Assembly (NCBI GenBank): GCA_034421575.1
Contig: DAOUKG010000010.1
Location: 1 to 64,000, forward strand
Length of the DNA: 64,000 nt
Reading direction: 5' to 3'
Source of the DNA: VXLM01 sp034421575
GTDB lineage: Bacteria > Chloroflexota > Dehalococcoidia > Lucifugimonadales > VXLM01
How positions within the stretch are numbered: position 1 is the stretch's first letter; each line of letters starts with the position of its first letter. A program made the position numbers and the translations under genes. The notes under the pieces were generated by a model. It saw nothing but the letters and a program-made list of their open reading frames with translations, ran no database searches and had not been told where the DNA came from. This document shows, in pieces, positions 42,839-51,778 of this stretch.

Positions 42839-43237
42839 TCATGGAGACCGGCACAGTTCGGGGAAGTAGGAGGAAAAGAACCCTCTATCCCGCGTCAGGA
42901 ATACGTCTGCGACCGCCATGGCATGGGCGCCGATAAGAAAGTCGGCGATTATCCGATTCCGAGGCCCGCCGGCTGCACGGTATCGCTTCCACCGCAACCC
43001 CGCCTCGAAGGCGATCGAGGAGTCGATTGGCGAGAGGGTGGCGCCCAATTCCAGCAGCGCGCTATCCAGCGCGGCCCGGTCCCGGAACGCAGGAACGAGT
43101 TCCGCGTACACGACATCGCTGACGATAATCGCTCCGGCGTCGTAGGCGGCGACCAAGCGCTTCTTCGATTGGGGGCCATGCTGGTCGCTGGCAGTGAATA
43201 TATCCAAAAGCACGTTAGCATCGACGGCGGTTATCAT
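42839..43237 (-). CDS. PIN-domain toxin (VapC-like)
   Basis: A 132-residue PIN-domain ribonuclease. The acidic active site is complete: Asp5 in AVDANVLLD, Glu in VVYAELVP, Asp in IIADFLIGAHA and Asp in TRDRGFF. Its start overlaps the upstream antitoxin gene by 4 bases. It would cleave specific RNAs when unbound by the antitoxin. Confidence 0.93.
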   Translation of the reverse strand: MITAVDANVLLDIFTASDQHGPQSKKRLVAAYDAGAIIVSDVVYAELVPAFRDRAALDSALLELGATLSPIDSSIAFEAGLRWKRYRAAGGPRNRIIADFLIGAHAMAVADVFLTRDRGFFSSYFPELCRSP

Positions 43238-43464
43238 CTTCCCCGGATCTCTTCGATATAGTCATCGACGCTAACACCCTCGCCGAGCGCGTCCTTGCCG
43301 AGGATCCCGTACACACGGTCCACAGGGTGCTCTGCCGCCGTTCGCTTGCGGATGAGCAGTCCCTGCTCCGTTGGGCTGATCTCCACCTCGACGTTGCGGT
43401 TCATCCCAAACCGCTCCCTCAGATGCTTAGGAATGGTTATCTGGCCCCGCTCGGAGATTTTCAT
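43234..43464 (-). CDS. AbrB/SpoVT-type antitoxin
   Basis: A 76-residue protein with an N-terminal swapped-hairpin domain (MKISERGQITIPKHLRERFG) and a C-terminal acidic tail (VDDYIEEIRGR) that would wrap the PIN toxin. It is first of the two-gene operon and likely autoregulates it. The module sits on the opposite strand to its neighbours, between the two YHS copies. Confidence 0.93.
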   Translation of the reverse strand: MKISERGQITIPKHLRERFGMNRNVEVEISPTEQGLLIRKRTAAEHPVDRVYGILGKDALGEGVSVDDYIEEIRGR

Positions 43465-43525
43465 GGTTTCCTCAGTATGAATAGCAGATACATAAAATCA
43501 TACTACCTGTGACATACACACGCAA

Positions 43526-43717
43526 CCGCTATCCAGCAAGCCTTCCCTTACAGCCATCGACCCCGTTTACGCGATGAAGGTGAACATCGAAAACCTGAAT
43601 GGCGGCACCTACACACACGATGACGTCACGTACTACTTCTGCGCGCCCGGATGCAATCGCGCCTTTCAAAAGGAGCCGGAAGAGTACCTGTGCGGCCGGA
43701 AGAAGATAGACATATAA
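43526..43717 (+). pseudogene. Degenerate second copy of the YHS gene
   Basis: These 192 bases match codons 4-66 of the gene at 42520-42720 in the same frame, ending at a TAA. The start region is replaced and no start codon is at the matching place. DPVC has become DPVY, removing a metal-ligand cysteine, and SGRK became CGRK. The FCAPGC motif remains. A short product from the internal ATG (43574) is possible but would lack half the domain. Identity to the intact copy is very high, so the duplication is recent or was homogenised. Confidence 0.85.
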
Positions 43718-43743
43718 GCCGGTCCCCTCTTGTCGATCAAAGA

Positions 43744-43872
43744 GGGTGTTTCCGAAGTGTCTTTTGGGACATCAAAGGATGAATATCACCCGTTCGCCCT
43801 GAGCCTGTCGAAGGGCAGTTCATGGTTCGACAAGCTCACCACGAACGGGGTTCACAAACTTCGGTAACACCC
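43744..43872. repeat. Nested inverted-repeat element, copy B
   Basis: The outer arms GGGTGTTTCCGAAG (43744-43757) and CTTCGGTAACACCC (43859-43872) pair with one mismatch. The inner element 43790-43848 runs from CCGTTCGCCCTGAGCCTGTC to TTCGACAAGCTCACCACG and AACGG. The inner part matches copy A at 19626-19692, but the outer arms differ in sequence. Confidence 0.75.
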
Positions 43873-43982
43873 ACCAAGATTGGGATTCCCTCCGATTCGG
43901 ACAAGACTCAGAGCCTTCGTTTAGGCCCCAAAAGCTTGCTGGGGATGGCAGCAGCGGGGGGTCTCGAATATCATAGGCTCCC

Positions 43983-45125
43983 ATGAAGATCACAAACGTC
44001 ACCGTCCACCTCGTTCAGGCCCCCGGTGTGAAACGACTCTTCGACCTCGTGCTGCTTCCGGGAATGAGGCGAGATCGTTGGAAGCATGAACTCGTCTCAG
44101 TCGAGTCCGGCGTCATGCCGGTGATGCGTGTAGAGACCGACGAGGGCATCGTGGGTGTGTGTACCGCCGAGGCGGGGTCCTCGGTCGACCTGACTTCGGC
44201 CTCGCTGGAGCAGCTCCGACATCTCGTGGTGGGTAAGGACCCGCTTGACCGAGAGCGTCTCTACCAGATGCTGCACACTGGCTCTCGCTGGGTGTACCAG
44301 CCGCCGGGATGGCTGGGCGCGTTCGACAACTGCCTCTGGGACATCCTCGGCAAGGCCGCAGGACTGCCTGTGTATTCGCTTATTGGCCGCGTTCGTGAAA
44401 AGGCGCCGGTCTACATGAACATCCGGGGCGATACGAAGGATGAGGCAGCCGACGATGCCCGTAGTGCAGTCGCCGAAGGCTTCACGGCGGTCAAGGACCA
44501 CTTCTACCATTCGGTGCGGGAGAACCTCCAGTGGTTCGAGGCCGTCCGTAACGCCGTCGGCCCCGACATAGAAATCATGCACGACGCCGTCGGAATCTAT
44601 ACGTTCGAGGAGGCGCTGCGCGTTGGACGGGCGCTGGAGGCATTGGACTACCGCTGGTTCGAGGAGCCGCTGCCCGACCGCCAGCACAACAAGCTGAAAG
44701 CCCTCTGCGATGCTCTCGACATCCCTATTCTCGGTCCCGAGATGATGATGAACGATGTCGACCTGCAGGCCCAGTGGCTAGTCTCCGGGGCCGTGGACAT
44801 GGTCCGGGCCAACGCGCGACACGGTACCACCGCGATCCTCAAGCTCGCCCACCTCGCCGAGCTGCACGGCGCAAGCATCGAGTTGAACGGCTACGGCGGC
44901 CTGTACGGGCTCGTCCATGCCCATCTGCTCGCGTCGATTTCAAATACCGGCTACTACGAGACCTTCGGCGAATTCCGGGGGCACAGCGAGCGATCTTCGA
45001 CCGAGATCGGTATGCTAAACCCTCTCGAAGTCGTCGACGGCCACGTCGCCCCACCTTCTGGCCCCGGCTGGGGCGCGGAGTGGGACTGGGACTACTTCCA
45101 CAAGAGGGTCGTCGGGGAACTGTAG
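43983..45125 (+). CDS. Enolase-superfamily enzyme (mandelate racemase/sugar acid dehydratase-like)
   Basis: A 380-residue enolase-superfamily protein. Candidate metal ligands follow the Asp-Glu-Glu pattern: IMHDAVGIYTF, WFEEPLPDR and ILGPEMMMND. A catalytic lysine is likely in FTAVKDHFYHS. A capping domain is at the N-terminus. These enzymes remove a proton alpha to a carboxylate, then racemise or dehydrate sugar acids. A PfkB kinase and a DapA-type aldolase within 10 kb favour a sugar acid dehydratase. The subfamily cannot be fixed by eye. Confidence 0.87.
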   Translation: MKITNVTVHLVQAPGVKRLFDLVLLPGMRRDRWKHELVSVESGVMPVMRVETDEGIVGVCTAEAGSSVDLTSASLEQLRHLVVGKDPLDRERLYQMLHTGSRWVYQPPGWLGAFDNCLWDILGKAAGLPVYSLIGRVREKAPVYMNIRGDTKDEAADDARSAVAEGFTAVKDHFYHSVRENLQWFEAVRNAVGPDIEIMHDAVGIYTFEEALRVGRALEALDYRWFEEPLPDRQHNKLKALCDALDIPILGPEMMMNDVDLQAQWLVSGAVDMVRANARHGTTAILKLAHLAELHGASIELNGYGGLYGLVHAHLLASISNTGYYETFGEFRGHSERSSTEIGMLNPLEVVDGHVAPPSGPGWGAEWDWDYFHKRVVGEL

Positions 45126-45170
45126 TGGCCGCTCCCAACCACGCCGGTATATGCCCATCAACCTCATCCT

Positions 45171-45659
45171 ATGACTGAAAAACATGCGCGCATAAGACAC
45201 TCGCTCTTGGTCCCCTTGATTCTACTCCTTGCATGTGGAGGAGGCGGGGATGAGTTGGGCGAATGGAATATCTCCGTTCAGAGCGTGGGCACCAGCATAC
45301 TGACCTACCACGCCGGCCAGGATGTCCTGCTCTCGATTACCTGCAACGAAAAAGGCTTTCGCGCTGCCATCCACACCAACATCCATTCGGACTTCAGAAG
45401 TGTGTTGCACCCGGTGACGATCAAGTTCGACGACGATGAACCGATCGAACATCTCTGGAACTACTACCACTTCGCCGAATCCGGCTTCTACAAGACCAGC
45501 ATAGTCGCCAACGAACCCAACGCGTTCATCTCACAGCTATTGGACGCCAATCGATTGACGGTCAATATCGCGGTAACGGAGACTGACTCAGTTCCGGCAA
45601 CGTGGGACTACGTGGGAGGCTTCTCAATTGCATACGAGGCCGTCAAGCGGCAATGCTGA
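45171..45659 (+). CDS. Putative exported lipoprotein of unknown function
   Basis: A 162-residue protein. A short basic start (TEKHARIRH) is followed by a hydrophobic helix ending in LILLLACGGGG, a lipobox. The mature ~130 residues are beta-rich with VLLSITCNEKGFRAAIHTN and KFDDDEPIEHLWNYYHFAESG; two cysteines, one in LSITCNE and one at the C-terminus, could pair. I do not recognise the family. It lies 45 bases after the enolase-superfamily gene on the same strand. Confidence 0.65.
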   Translation: MTEKHARIRHSLLVPLILLLACGGGGDELGEWNISVQSVGTSILTYHAGQDVLLSITCNEKGFRAAIHTNIHSDFRSVLHPVTIKFDDDEPIEHLWNYYHFAESGFYKTSIVANEPNAFISQLLDANRLTVNIAVTETDSVPATWDYVGGFSIAYEAVKRQC

Positions 45660-45678
45660 ATGGTGATCTCAGAGACCA

Positions 45679-46434
45679 TTACCCCAACAGCCAGCTCTTG
45701 AAGTAGCGAGGGGCCCAGCGCCGGGACAGGTGCATTATCTTGCTGGAGTAGGACGACTGGGGCGGGACCATTTCCGCCGTCATCCACGCCTCCGCCGCCT
45801 CGATGGTGGGCACCTCGATCACGTATGCGCGATGCCAATCGGCCTGTGGCGCGATCAGTTGGAACGCCTCGATACGGATCAGCCCGTGCTCACGGGCTAC
45901 GGACTTCATAAGCTCCCGGTGCTCGGTGTCGCCGCGCTCTCTGTCCGGCGTGAGAATGGCCTCCGGAAGCATTCGCGCGAACTCCAGGACGACATAGCTG
46001 TCTCGGTCAACGTCAAGGGGCGGCACTTTGGCAGGATCGTATGGAGACACCGCCTCTTCTTCGGTACGCGGCTGAGTCACCCAATCGTTGAAGTACTCTA
46101 TCGCGAACCTGCGCGCCAGGTGGTACTCATAGAACCCGTAGGTGCCGTAAGGAGGAGCCATCTCCGCCTCGATCCACGCCTCAGCGCCTTCGAGGTCTGG
46201 AAATTCGAGCACCCAGAAGCGCTCCCAGGACTGCTTCGCCCCCATGAGCCTGAATCCCTCCAGGGTCTTCATGCCGTGGGTGTGGGCGACATCGAGCATA
46301 AGCTCGACGTGCTGCCTACTATAGTCGTCCTGCTGGGCCTTGGTGAGGGTGTGCCAGGACGGGAGCCTGCCTCCCTTGAAGAGGACGACTACGCTCTCCA
46401 TGCTCGATTGATTGTCACCCGTTCCGAATGGCAT
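45679..46434 (-). CDS. Duplicated ferredoxin-like (EthD/dimeric alpha-beta barrel) protein
   Basis: From the ATG at 46434, preceded by GGAGG, it encodes 251 residues. The chain has two similar halves: one with HTHGMKTLEGFRLMG, FWVLEFPDLEGAEAWIEAEM, and one with REHGLIRIEAFQLIA, AYVIEVPTIEAAEAWMTAEM. Each looks like a dimeric alpha-beta barrel unit, so the protein may form a pseudo-dimer. No catalytic residues are evident. It is convergent with the unknown lipoprotein and divergent from the PfkB kinase. Confidence 0.68.
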   Translation of the reverse strand: MPFGTGDNQSSMESVVVLFKGGRLPSWHTLTKAQQDDYSRQHVELMLDVAHTHGMKTLEGFRLMGAKQSWERFWVLEFPDLEGAEAWIEAEMAPPYGTYGFYEYHLARRFAIEYFNDWVTQPRTEEEAVSPYDPAKVPPLDVDRDSYVVLEFARMLPEAILTPDRERGDTEHRELMKSVAREHGLIRIEAFQLIAPQADWHRAYVIEVPTIEAAEAWMTAEMVPPQSSYSSKIMHLSRRWAPRYFKSWLLG

Positions 46435-46561
46435 AACTGCCTCCGTGTGAATACTCGTGTCTGACAGAGTGTACCGCAGCATGGCCGGGAATGAATACTT
46501 CCTTTGGTGCGAAATCGAGTCCGGCCATACGCCGAGTATCGCGCTCTGATACGATTGCGCC

Positions 46562-47512
46562 ATGCCCGATATCGTGTCCATTGGCGAGTGCTTCATCGAG
46601 TTCTTTACCTACGAGACGCTTCACGCGGAGGCAGAATGGGAGCTCGTATACTCCGGCGACACCTTTAACGTCGTGGCGATGGCGAACGGACTCGGCACGT
46701 CCTGCGGCTATGTCACGCGAGTCAGCGACGACCCCTGGGGCGACTACCTGCTGGAGGAGTGGCGAAAGAGGGGCATCGACACGACCCACGCCAGGCAGGT
46801 GCGGGCCTTCAATGCCGTGGAGTTCTCGTCGTCCGAGCCGGTCGGTGAGGGATCGAAGGTCGTCTACCGCAAGGGCGCTGCCGCGAGCACCATGACGCCC
46901 GGCGATATCGACCCCACCTACATCTCCAATGCGAAGATCCTGCACGTGAGCGGCATATCGCAGGGCATCTCGCGTTCCTGCCGCGAGACGGTCTCGAAGG
47001 CGGTCAAGATCGCCCACGAGGCCGGGGGCCTCGTCTCCTACGACACCAATCTGCGCGTCAACCTCTGGGATTCCATGGCCGAGGCGCGAGAGGCCATGGA
47101 CGAGCTTCTGCCATACATCGACATCGTCACACCGAGCTTTCCCCATGAGCCGGCCGCGTTGATCGGCCTTGACACGGAGCTTGAGGTCATCGACTGGTTC
47201 CTCGAACGCGGTGTCGGTACAGTCGGCCTGAAGTGCGGCGCGGAGGGCGCATGGGTTGGAACTCCGAACGAGACCGTCCGCATACCGAGCGTCGCGCCCC
47301 GCGGCCTGCTGCACACGAGCGGCGCGGGTGACACGTTTGTCGGAGGCCTGCTGCACTGCATCGCCAGCGGGATGGACGCCGTCGAGGGAGCGCGATGGGG
47401 CGTCGGCTGTGCCGGACTCAAAGTGGGAGGACCCAGCATCGAAGCCCAGCCGGCCCGCGAGGAAGTCCTCGATGTCCTGGACTCGGTGCGGGTCGAGAGG
47501 GTCTCCCGATAA
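46562..47512 (+). CDS. PfkB-family sugar kinase (KDG kinase-like)
   Basis: A 316-residue ribokinase-fold kinase. It begins DIVSIGECFIEFF and carries the catalytic GAGDTFVGGLLH motif (Asp as base) and a nucleotide-side VGTVGLKCGAEG. Within PfkB it is closest in look to 2-keto-3-deoxygluconate kinases. It would phosphorylate the product of a sugar acid dehydratase such as the enolase-superfamily enzyme at 43983-45125. The next gene starts 37 bases later. Confidence 0.87.
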   Translation: MPDIVSIGECFIEFFTYETLHAEAEWELVYSGDTFNVVAMANGLGTSCGYVTRVSDDPWGDYLLEEWRKRGIDTTHARQVRAFNAVEFSSSEPVGEGSKVVYRKGAAASTMTPGDIDPTYISNAKILHVSGISQGISRSCRETVSKAVKIAHEAGGLVSYDTNLRVNLWDSMAEAREAMDELLPYIDIVTPSFPHEPAALIGLDTELEVIDWFLERGVGTVGLKCGAEGAWVGTPNETVRIPSVAPRGLLHTSGAGDTFVGGLLHCIASGMDAVEGARWGVGCAGLKVGGPSIEAQPAREEVLDVLDSVRVERVSR

Positions 47513-47549
47513 GTTACAATGCCGGACGAAGACGACTGAGGTCACGCGC

Positions 47550-48368
47550 ATGATTATTGACTCACACCTCCATGTTTACGCCGACGACGAGAGCCTCTTT
47601 CCCTACGTCGCCGGGGGCAAGCCTGCCCGGCCCGCATCGGTGGAATACCTGCTTCCCCTGATGGACGAGGCGGGCGTGGACAAGGCAGTCATCGTGCAGC
47701 CGCGTGTCTACTCGTGGGACAACCGGTATCTCGCGCACTGCGTCGAGCGTTTCCCGGAACGTTTCACCGCCCTCGGACTGGTCGATCCGACATCTTCCGA
47801 CGGTCCCGACCGGCTGGAGGAACTGGTCCGCGAGCACCGGTTCTCCGGCCTCCGGCTCGAACTTGGCTGGGAGGACGACCTCGACGCCTTCCACGGCAGG
47901 GACCGGTGGCCCCTGTGGGAGCGCGCGCAGGAACTGGGAGCCGCGTTCGGCATCCTGGGATCGGCCAAGGACCACTCCTGCGTCGAGCCTATGGCGGCGA
48001 TGTTTCCCGGAGTAAACATCCTGCTCGACCACCTGGGAGGCCTGCCCCTCGACCCTGAGCAGCAGAAATCGCTGATAGAGGCGACGTTGCGGCTGGCTCG
48101 ATACCCAAACGTGTACGTCAAAGTATCGAACCTGCAGGGCAAGTCGAGTGAGCCTTACCCCTTCCGCGACACCTACGAACTAGCCAGCCGGATCTATGAC
48201 GCGTACGGCCCTCAGCGGCTCATGTGGGGGACGGACTTCCCCGGCGTGATGCTCAAATGCGGCTACGCCAACGCCGTGGAACTCGTCCGCACTCACCTGC
48301 CCTTCCTGACCGAAGAAGACAAGGAGTGGGTTCTTCACAAGACGTCTGAAATGGTGTTCAGATTCTAG
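47550..48368 (+). CDS. Amidohydrolase family 2 (metal-dependent TIM barrel)
   Basis: The ATG at 47550 gives 272 residues; the frame extends upstream without coding character. It begins MIIDSHLHVYADD (the His-x-His pair) and keeps ILLDHLGGLP and MWGTDFPGVMLKC, the His and Asp ligands. It is similar in kind to lactonases and decarboxylases. By position after the KDG-kinase-like gene it may open a sugar lactone, but this is inference. Confidence 0.87.
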   Translation: MIIDSHLHVYADDESLFPYVAGGKPARPASVEYLLPLMDEAGVDKAVIVQPRVYSWDNRYLAHCVERFPERFTALGLVDPTSSDGPDRLEELVREHRFSGLRLELGWEDDLDAFHGRDRWPLWERAQELGAAFGILGSAKDHSCVEPMAAMFPGVNILLDHLGGLPLDPEQQKSLIEATLRLARYPNVYVKVSNLQGKSSEPYPFRDTYELASRIYDAYGPQRLMWGTDFPGVMLKCGYANAVELVRTHLPFLTEEDKEWVLHKTSEMVFRF

Positions 48369-48434
48369 TGCAGGTGCATTGCAACAGCGGCGCAATCCCC
48401 TCAATTCAACAGCATAAGGTTGATCTTGGTCGTC

Positions 48435-48454
48435 ATTCCCGCGAACGCGGGAAT
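48435..48454. repeat. ATTCCCGCG-AA-CGCGGGAAT palindrome
   Basis: A perfect 9-bp inverted repeat with a 2-base centre in the 135-base gap between the amidohydrolase and IMPase genes, in the context GTCATTCCCGCGAACGCGGG. It is of the interspersed type seen in many bacteria, and no T-run follows. Confidence 0.6.
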
Positions 48455-48503
48455 CCACTAGGATCGGCCAAGCGATTCCTGTCGACGTCACGAGGAATAG
48501 GTA

Positions 48504-49409
48504 TTGGGAGTGGAGGATGAAGTACAGAGACGAAAGGGTGAAAACAAATCTTCGGAGAGAGTATCTCTTCGGAAAGGACACTTACCGTTGAACATTCCCG
48601 TTGGTACTAGCGGCAAGACAGCCCTTGAGGTTGCGCGTGAGGCGGCCAAGATGGCCGGAGCCTATGCGCGAGAGCGGTTCGACCAGGAAAAGGACATCAG
48701 GTTCAAGCGACCCGGCGACATTGTCACCGAGGTCGACACTCAGACAGAGGCGATGATCTTCGGGCTAATCCAAGAAGAATTCCCTGACCACACGCTCGTC
48801 GGAGAAGAGAGCGCGTATGACGTTCGAGCCGACGAGGGATACGCGTGGATCGTCGATCCCGTCGACGGCACCCGCAACTACGCCGGAGGGCTGCCGGTCT
48901 ACTCTACGGTCGTCGGTCTTGCTCTGGACGGGGAGGTCCTCGTCGGGGTGAACTACGACCCTGAACGCGAGGACCTGTTCGAGGCCGAACGCGGCAACGG
49001 CGCTTACCTGAACGGGAAGCCCATCCACGTTTCCGAGAGGACGGAGCTCGCAGGCTGCATCATCGGTTTCGATCTGCCCTACAGCGACGTCGGCGCGCAA
49101 TATGAGCTCGACATGCTTGCCCAGGCGATCTGGCCGAACATGGGAACTGTGCGGGCTCTCGGCTCGTCGGCACTGGGTATCTCATACGCGGCGGCCGGTC
49201 GCACCGACGTGTACTTCCAGCACCGCCTATCGCCGTGGGATATGGTGGCGGGCATCCTGCTCGTCGAAGAGGCGGGAGGCGTCATCACAGACAGGAACGG
49301 CAATCGCGCCACGCTCTACAGCGACGGCATCATCGCGTCGAACGCAAGCCTGCACGAGGAGTTTCTTCGACTCACCGAGGGCACCAACTGGCGACGGCCA
49401 ACGGCCTAG
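48504..49409 (+). CDS. Inositol monophosphatase-like phosphatase
   Basis: An IMPase-superfamily enzyme of up to 301 residues. The metal-binding motifs are complete: LVGEES, WIVDPVDGTRNYAGG and SPWDMVAGILLVEEAGG. It dephosphorylates inositol phosphate or related sugar phosphates. The start is unclear: a TTG at 48504, a GTG at 48510 or a TTG at 48588 are all in frame, and the recognisable fold begins near residue 35, so the start may be 48588. Confidence 0.9.
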   Translation: MGVEDEVQRRKGENKSSERVSLRKGHLPLNIPVGTSGKTALEVAREAAKMAGAYARERFDQEKDIRFKRPGDIVTEVDTQTEAMIFGLIQEEFPDHTLVGEESAYDVRADEGYAWIVDPVDGTRNYAGGLPVYSTVVGLALDGEVLVGVNYDPEREDLFEAERGNGAYLNGKPIHVSERTELAGCIIGFDLPYSDVGAQYELDMLAQAIWPNMGTVRALGSSALGISYAAAGRTDVYFQHRLSPWDMVAGILLVEEAGGVITDRNGNRATLYSDGIIASNASLHEEFLRLTEGTNWRRPTA

Positions 49410-49452
49410 CCTATCGTCCAGTGCCGGTTCGTGGGTTTCTCTGCCGCAGTGG

Positions 49453-50046
49453 CTAGCTGCCAGCGCCTAGATTCATCGTAGTCTCCGCGAGCGCGAAGAC
49501 GCACGAGCTCCTATCGCCGCCGATGGATGTGCGCCAGATGTCGCGGGTGTACGGTTTGCCCTCCACTGCCCTGCCGTCGACGGCCAGCTCCGTCTCCCAG
49601 GTGAAATACAGGAGCGAGAAGATGTGCATGTTCTCCGTTCCGGAGGGAGTGGGTCCCCAGTGGATCACGGCGGGATCGGTGACGCTCCAGGTGGAGACGA
49701 CCTTGCGTCCGCCGGCTTCTACGCTCCACGAGGGTTGCGTCCGCACGTCTCCCGCCCTCGTCAGGCGCGCTTCGACGGCGGGCATCTCGCGGTCGAACTG
49801 GTTCCCTCTCCCGCGGACCATGTTCTCGATAGTCCACTCCGCCAGATCGGCGTTGTCGTAGTAGACGGCATCGATTCCGGCGTCGGGAATTATTATGAAC
49901 GCCACCGTTCCCTCTCCGGCGGAGCTGTACCGCGTGTGATAGAGGCTGAAGCTACCGCTATCCTCAGCTTCTCCGGGCCGCCTCAGGTAGTTGATCCAGT
50001 GCTCACCCGACCAGTGCACCGTACCGTCAATGGAATCCCCACTCAT
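49453..50046 (-). CDS. Conserved protein of unknown function
   Basis: From the ATG at 50046, with AAGGAG just before it, it encodes 197 residues with no signal peptide. It is beta-rich: GTVHWSGEHWINYLRRPGE, GTVAFIIIPDAGIDAVYYDN, MHIFSLLYFTWETELAVDG. It may be a calycin or jelly-roll fold. It precedes the IMPase 3' end (convergent) and follows htrA on the same strand order. No family recognised. Confidence 0.6.
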   Translation of the reverse strand: MSGDSIDGTVHWSGEHWINYLRRPGEAEDSGSFSLYHTRYSSAGEGTVAFIIIPDAGIDAVYYDNADLAEWTIENMVRGRGNQFDREMPAVEARLTRAGDVRTQPSWSVEAGGRKVVSTWSVTDPAVIHWGPTPSGTENMHIFSLLYFTWETELAVDGRAVEGKPYTRDIWRTSIGGDRSSCVFALAETTMNLGAGS

Positions 50047-50077
50047 ATGTTGCTCCTTACTTGACCTGCTCGCGCGC

Positions 50078-51757
50078 TCACTCACCCAGCGTAACTTCGA
50101 CCGTTCTCAACTCCAACCCTCGGTAGAAGCTTATCTGAACAGAACCGCCCGGTCGATGTCTGAGGAAGTATCTCGACAACTGGCCGGAATTGGTAATCAC
50201 GTAGCGATCGATGCCCACGATTATGTCTCCGCTTATTATTCCGGCCTGTTCCGCGGATGAGTCTTCAAGAACGTCGGCCACGAGCACTCCGGCTCGTACA
50301 TCGTGGGGCAATGAAATGCCCAACTGAATGATCAACTCCGCCGAAACATTGAGCGGTGTGATGCCGAGGGAGCCGCGACGGACCTCACCGAACTCGATGA
50401 GTTGGTTTGAGACGAACTGAGCATCGTTTATGCTGGCGGCAAAGCCGATGCCGCGGGTCTCGACGATGACGGCTGTGTTGAGACCCACGACCTCGCCGCG
50501 ATCGTTCACCAGGGGGCCCCCGCTGTTTCCCTCGTTTATCGGCGCTGTGTGAAGCACCATGTCGACAATCGTCAGTTGGGGGCTCGCGGGTGCCGAGACC
50601 CCGATGGCGCTTACAATGCCGTTGGTGATGATGGGGTCGCCGGGCAGCGCGAGGGCGTATCCGATTGCCAATACGTTCTGGCCAACCACGAGCTCGGTCG
50701 CGTCTCCCAGCGTCGCCGGCTGCAGTTCGAGTCCTTCCGAGGCGACCTTGATGATCGCGGCGTCGGTCTGTACGTCGCCTCCAATCAACTCACCGAAGAA
50801 GCTCTGCCCGCTGTGCAGAGTGACGATGATGGTCTCGGCGTTCTCCACCAGGTGATTGCTCGTCAGTATGTGCCCACGCAGATCGAGCACGATGCCGGTT
50901 CCGACCAGGTCGGCGCCGGGCGGGTTCATCCCAGGACCGATTTCCAGGCTCTCGGTTATCGCAATGTGAACGACCGAGGGGCGTACCAGCGAGAATATCT
51001 CAGATGCCGTGAGTCCGTTCGGAGTGGGAGTCGCCGTCGGCTCAGGCGTTGGCGTCGGGGTGGACGTAGGTGTAGGCGTCGGGGTGCGCGTAGGTGTCGG
51101 CGTCGGGGTTGATTCCGGCACGGCGGTCGGGACAGGCGTCTCAACTTGCTGGGGAGTCGGGGTGGGCGTCGATGTAGGTGTTGGGGTCGAGGTCACGGTC
51201 TCCGGTGTGGCGGTCGGCGTACCTGGCGTTGAGTCTTCCGGTACCGCGGTTGCAGGCGTCTCAACGGCTGTCGGCGTGGTCGACTCCGGCTCCGCAGTCG
51301 GACTGGCACTTGCCGGGGTGCCTTCCGGAGTAGGCGTACCCACAGGAGTGGCATCGGGGTTGACAGTGGAGAGCGGCGACGGCGTTGGACTGGCGACCGT
51401 GATTATCGTGATGCGACGCGCATCAGGGTCCGGAGTCGGCGTGGGTGTCACCGTCGCGGTTGGTCGAGGGGTGGTTCTTGGAGTTGGCTGGGGCGTCGGT
51501 GTGGCCAGCACAATAACCGTCTGAATCGAAGGCGGAAGGACGATCACGATTGGTGTCGCGGTGGGTGGCAGATTGGCCGGTGGCGGAGTCGGCGTAGGGG
51601 TTGGAGTCGCGGCTGGTTGGGTTGCGGGTGCGGTCGCATCTGCAGCGGTTGGAGTTGTTGGCGCTGGGACGATTGAGGAGCGCGTGTTCCAGCAGGCCAC
51701 GGCCAAGACGATGACCGCGACCAGGACGGCAAACGGCAATAACCGGTGGCTGACCAC
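50078..51757 (-). CDS. HtrA/DegP-type serine protease lipoprotein with a long Thr/Pro stalk
   Basis: A 559-residue protein from the GTG at 51757 (SD AGGGGG; a TTG seven codons upstream is possible). The signal peptide ends in AVIVLAVAC, a lipobox. The next ~230 residues are Thr/Pro/Val/Glu repeats (TPTPTPTPE). The trypsin-like domain has His (LTSNHLVENAE), Asp (DAAIIKV) and Ser (NEGNSGGPL), followed by one PDZ domain (AGIISGDIIVGIDRYVI). It performs quality control outside the membrane. A hairpin overlaps the start. Confidence 0.9.
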   Translation of the reverse strand: MVSHRLLPFAVLVAVIVLAVACWNTRSSIVPAPTTPTAADATAPATQPAATPTPTPTPPPANLPPTATPIVIVLPPSIQTVIVLATPTPQPTPRTTPRPTATVTPTPTPDPDARRITIITVASPTPSPLSTVNPDATPVGTPTPEGTPASASPTAEPESTTPTAVETPATAVPEDSTPGTPTATPETVTSTPTPTSTPTPTPQQVETPVPTAVPESTPTPTPTRTPTPTPTSTPTPTPEPTATPTPNGLTASEIFSLVRPSVVHIAITESLEIGPGMNPPGADLVGTGIVLDLRGHILTSNHLVENAETIIVTLHSGQSFFGELIGGDVQTDAAIIKVASEGLELQPATLGDATELVVGQNVLAIGYALALPGDPIITNGIVSAIGVSAPASPQLTIVDMVLHTAPINEGNSGGPLVNDRGEVVGLNTAVIVETRGIGFAASINDAQFVSNQLIEFGEVRRGSLGITPLNVSAELIIQLGISLPHDVRAGVLVADVLEDSSAEQAGIISGDIIVGIDRYVITNSGQLSRYFLRHRPGGSVQISFYRGLELRTVEVTLGE

Positions 51758-51760
51758 CGG
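51743..51760 (-). promoter_or_regulatory. Hairpin covering the htrA-type start codon
   Basis: CCGGTGG and CCACCGG (7 bp, 4-base loop) pair across the GTG start. If the GTG is the true start, the hairpin would hide it and might give temperature-dependent or structure-dependent translation. Confidence 0.35.
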
Positions 51761-51778
51761 CTGTCCCCCTTTTCCCAA

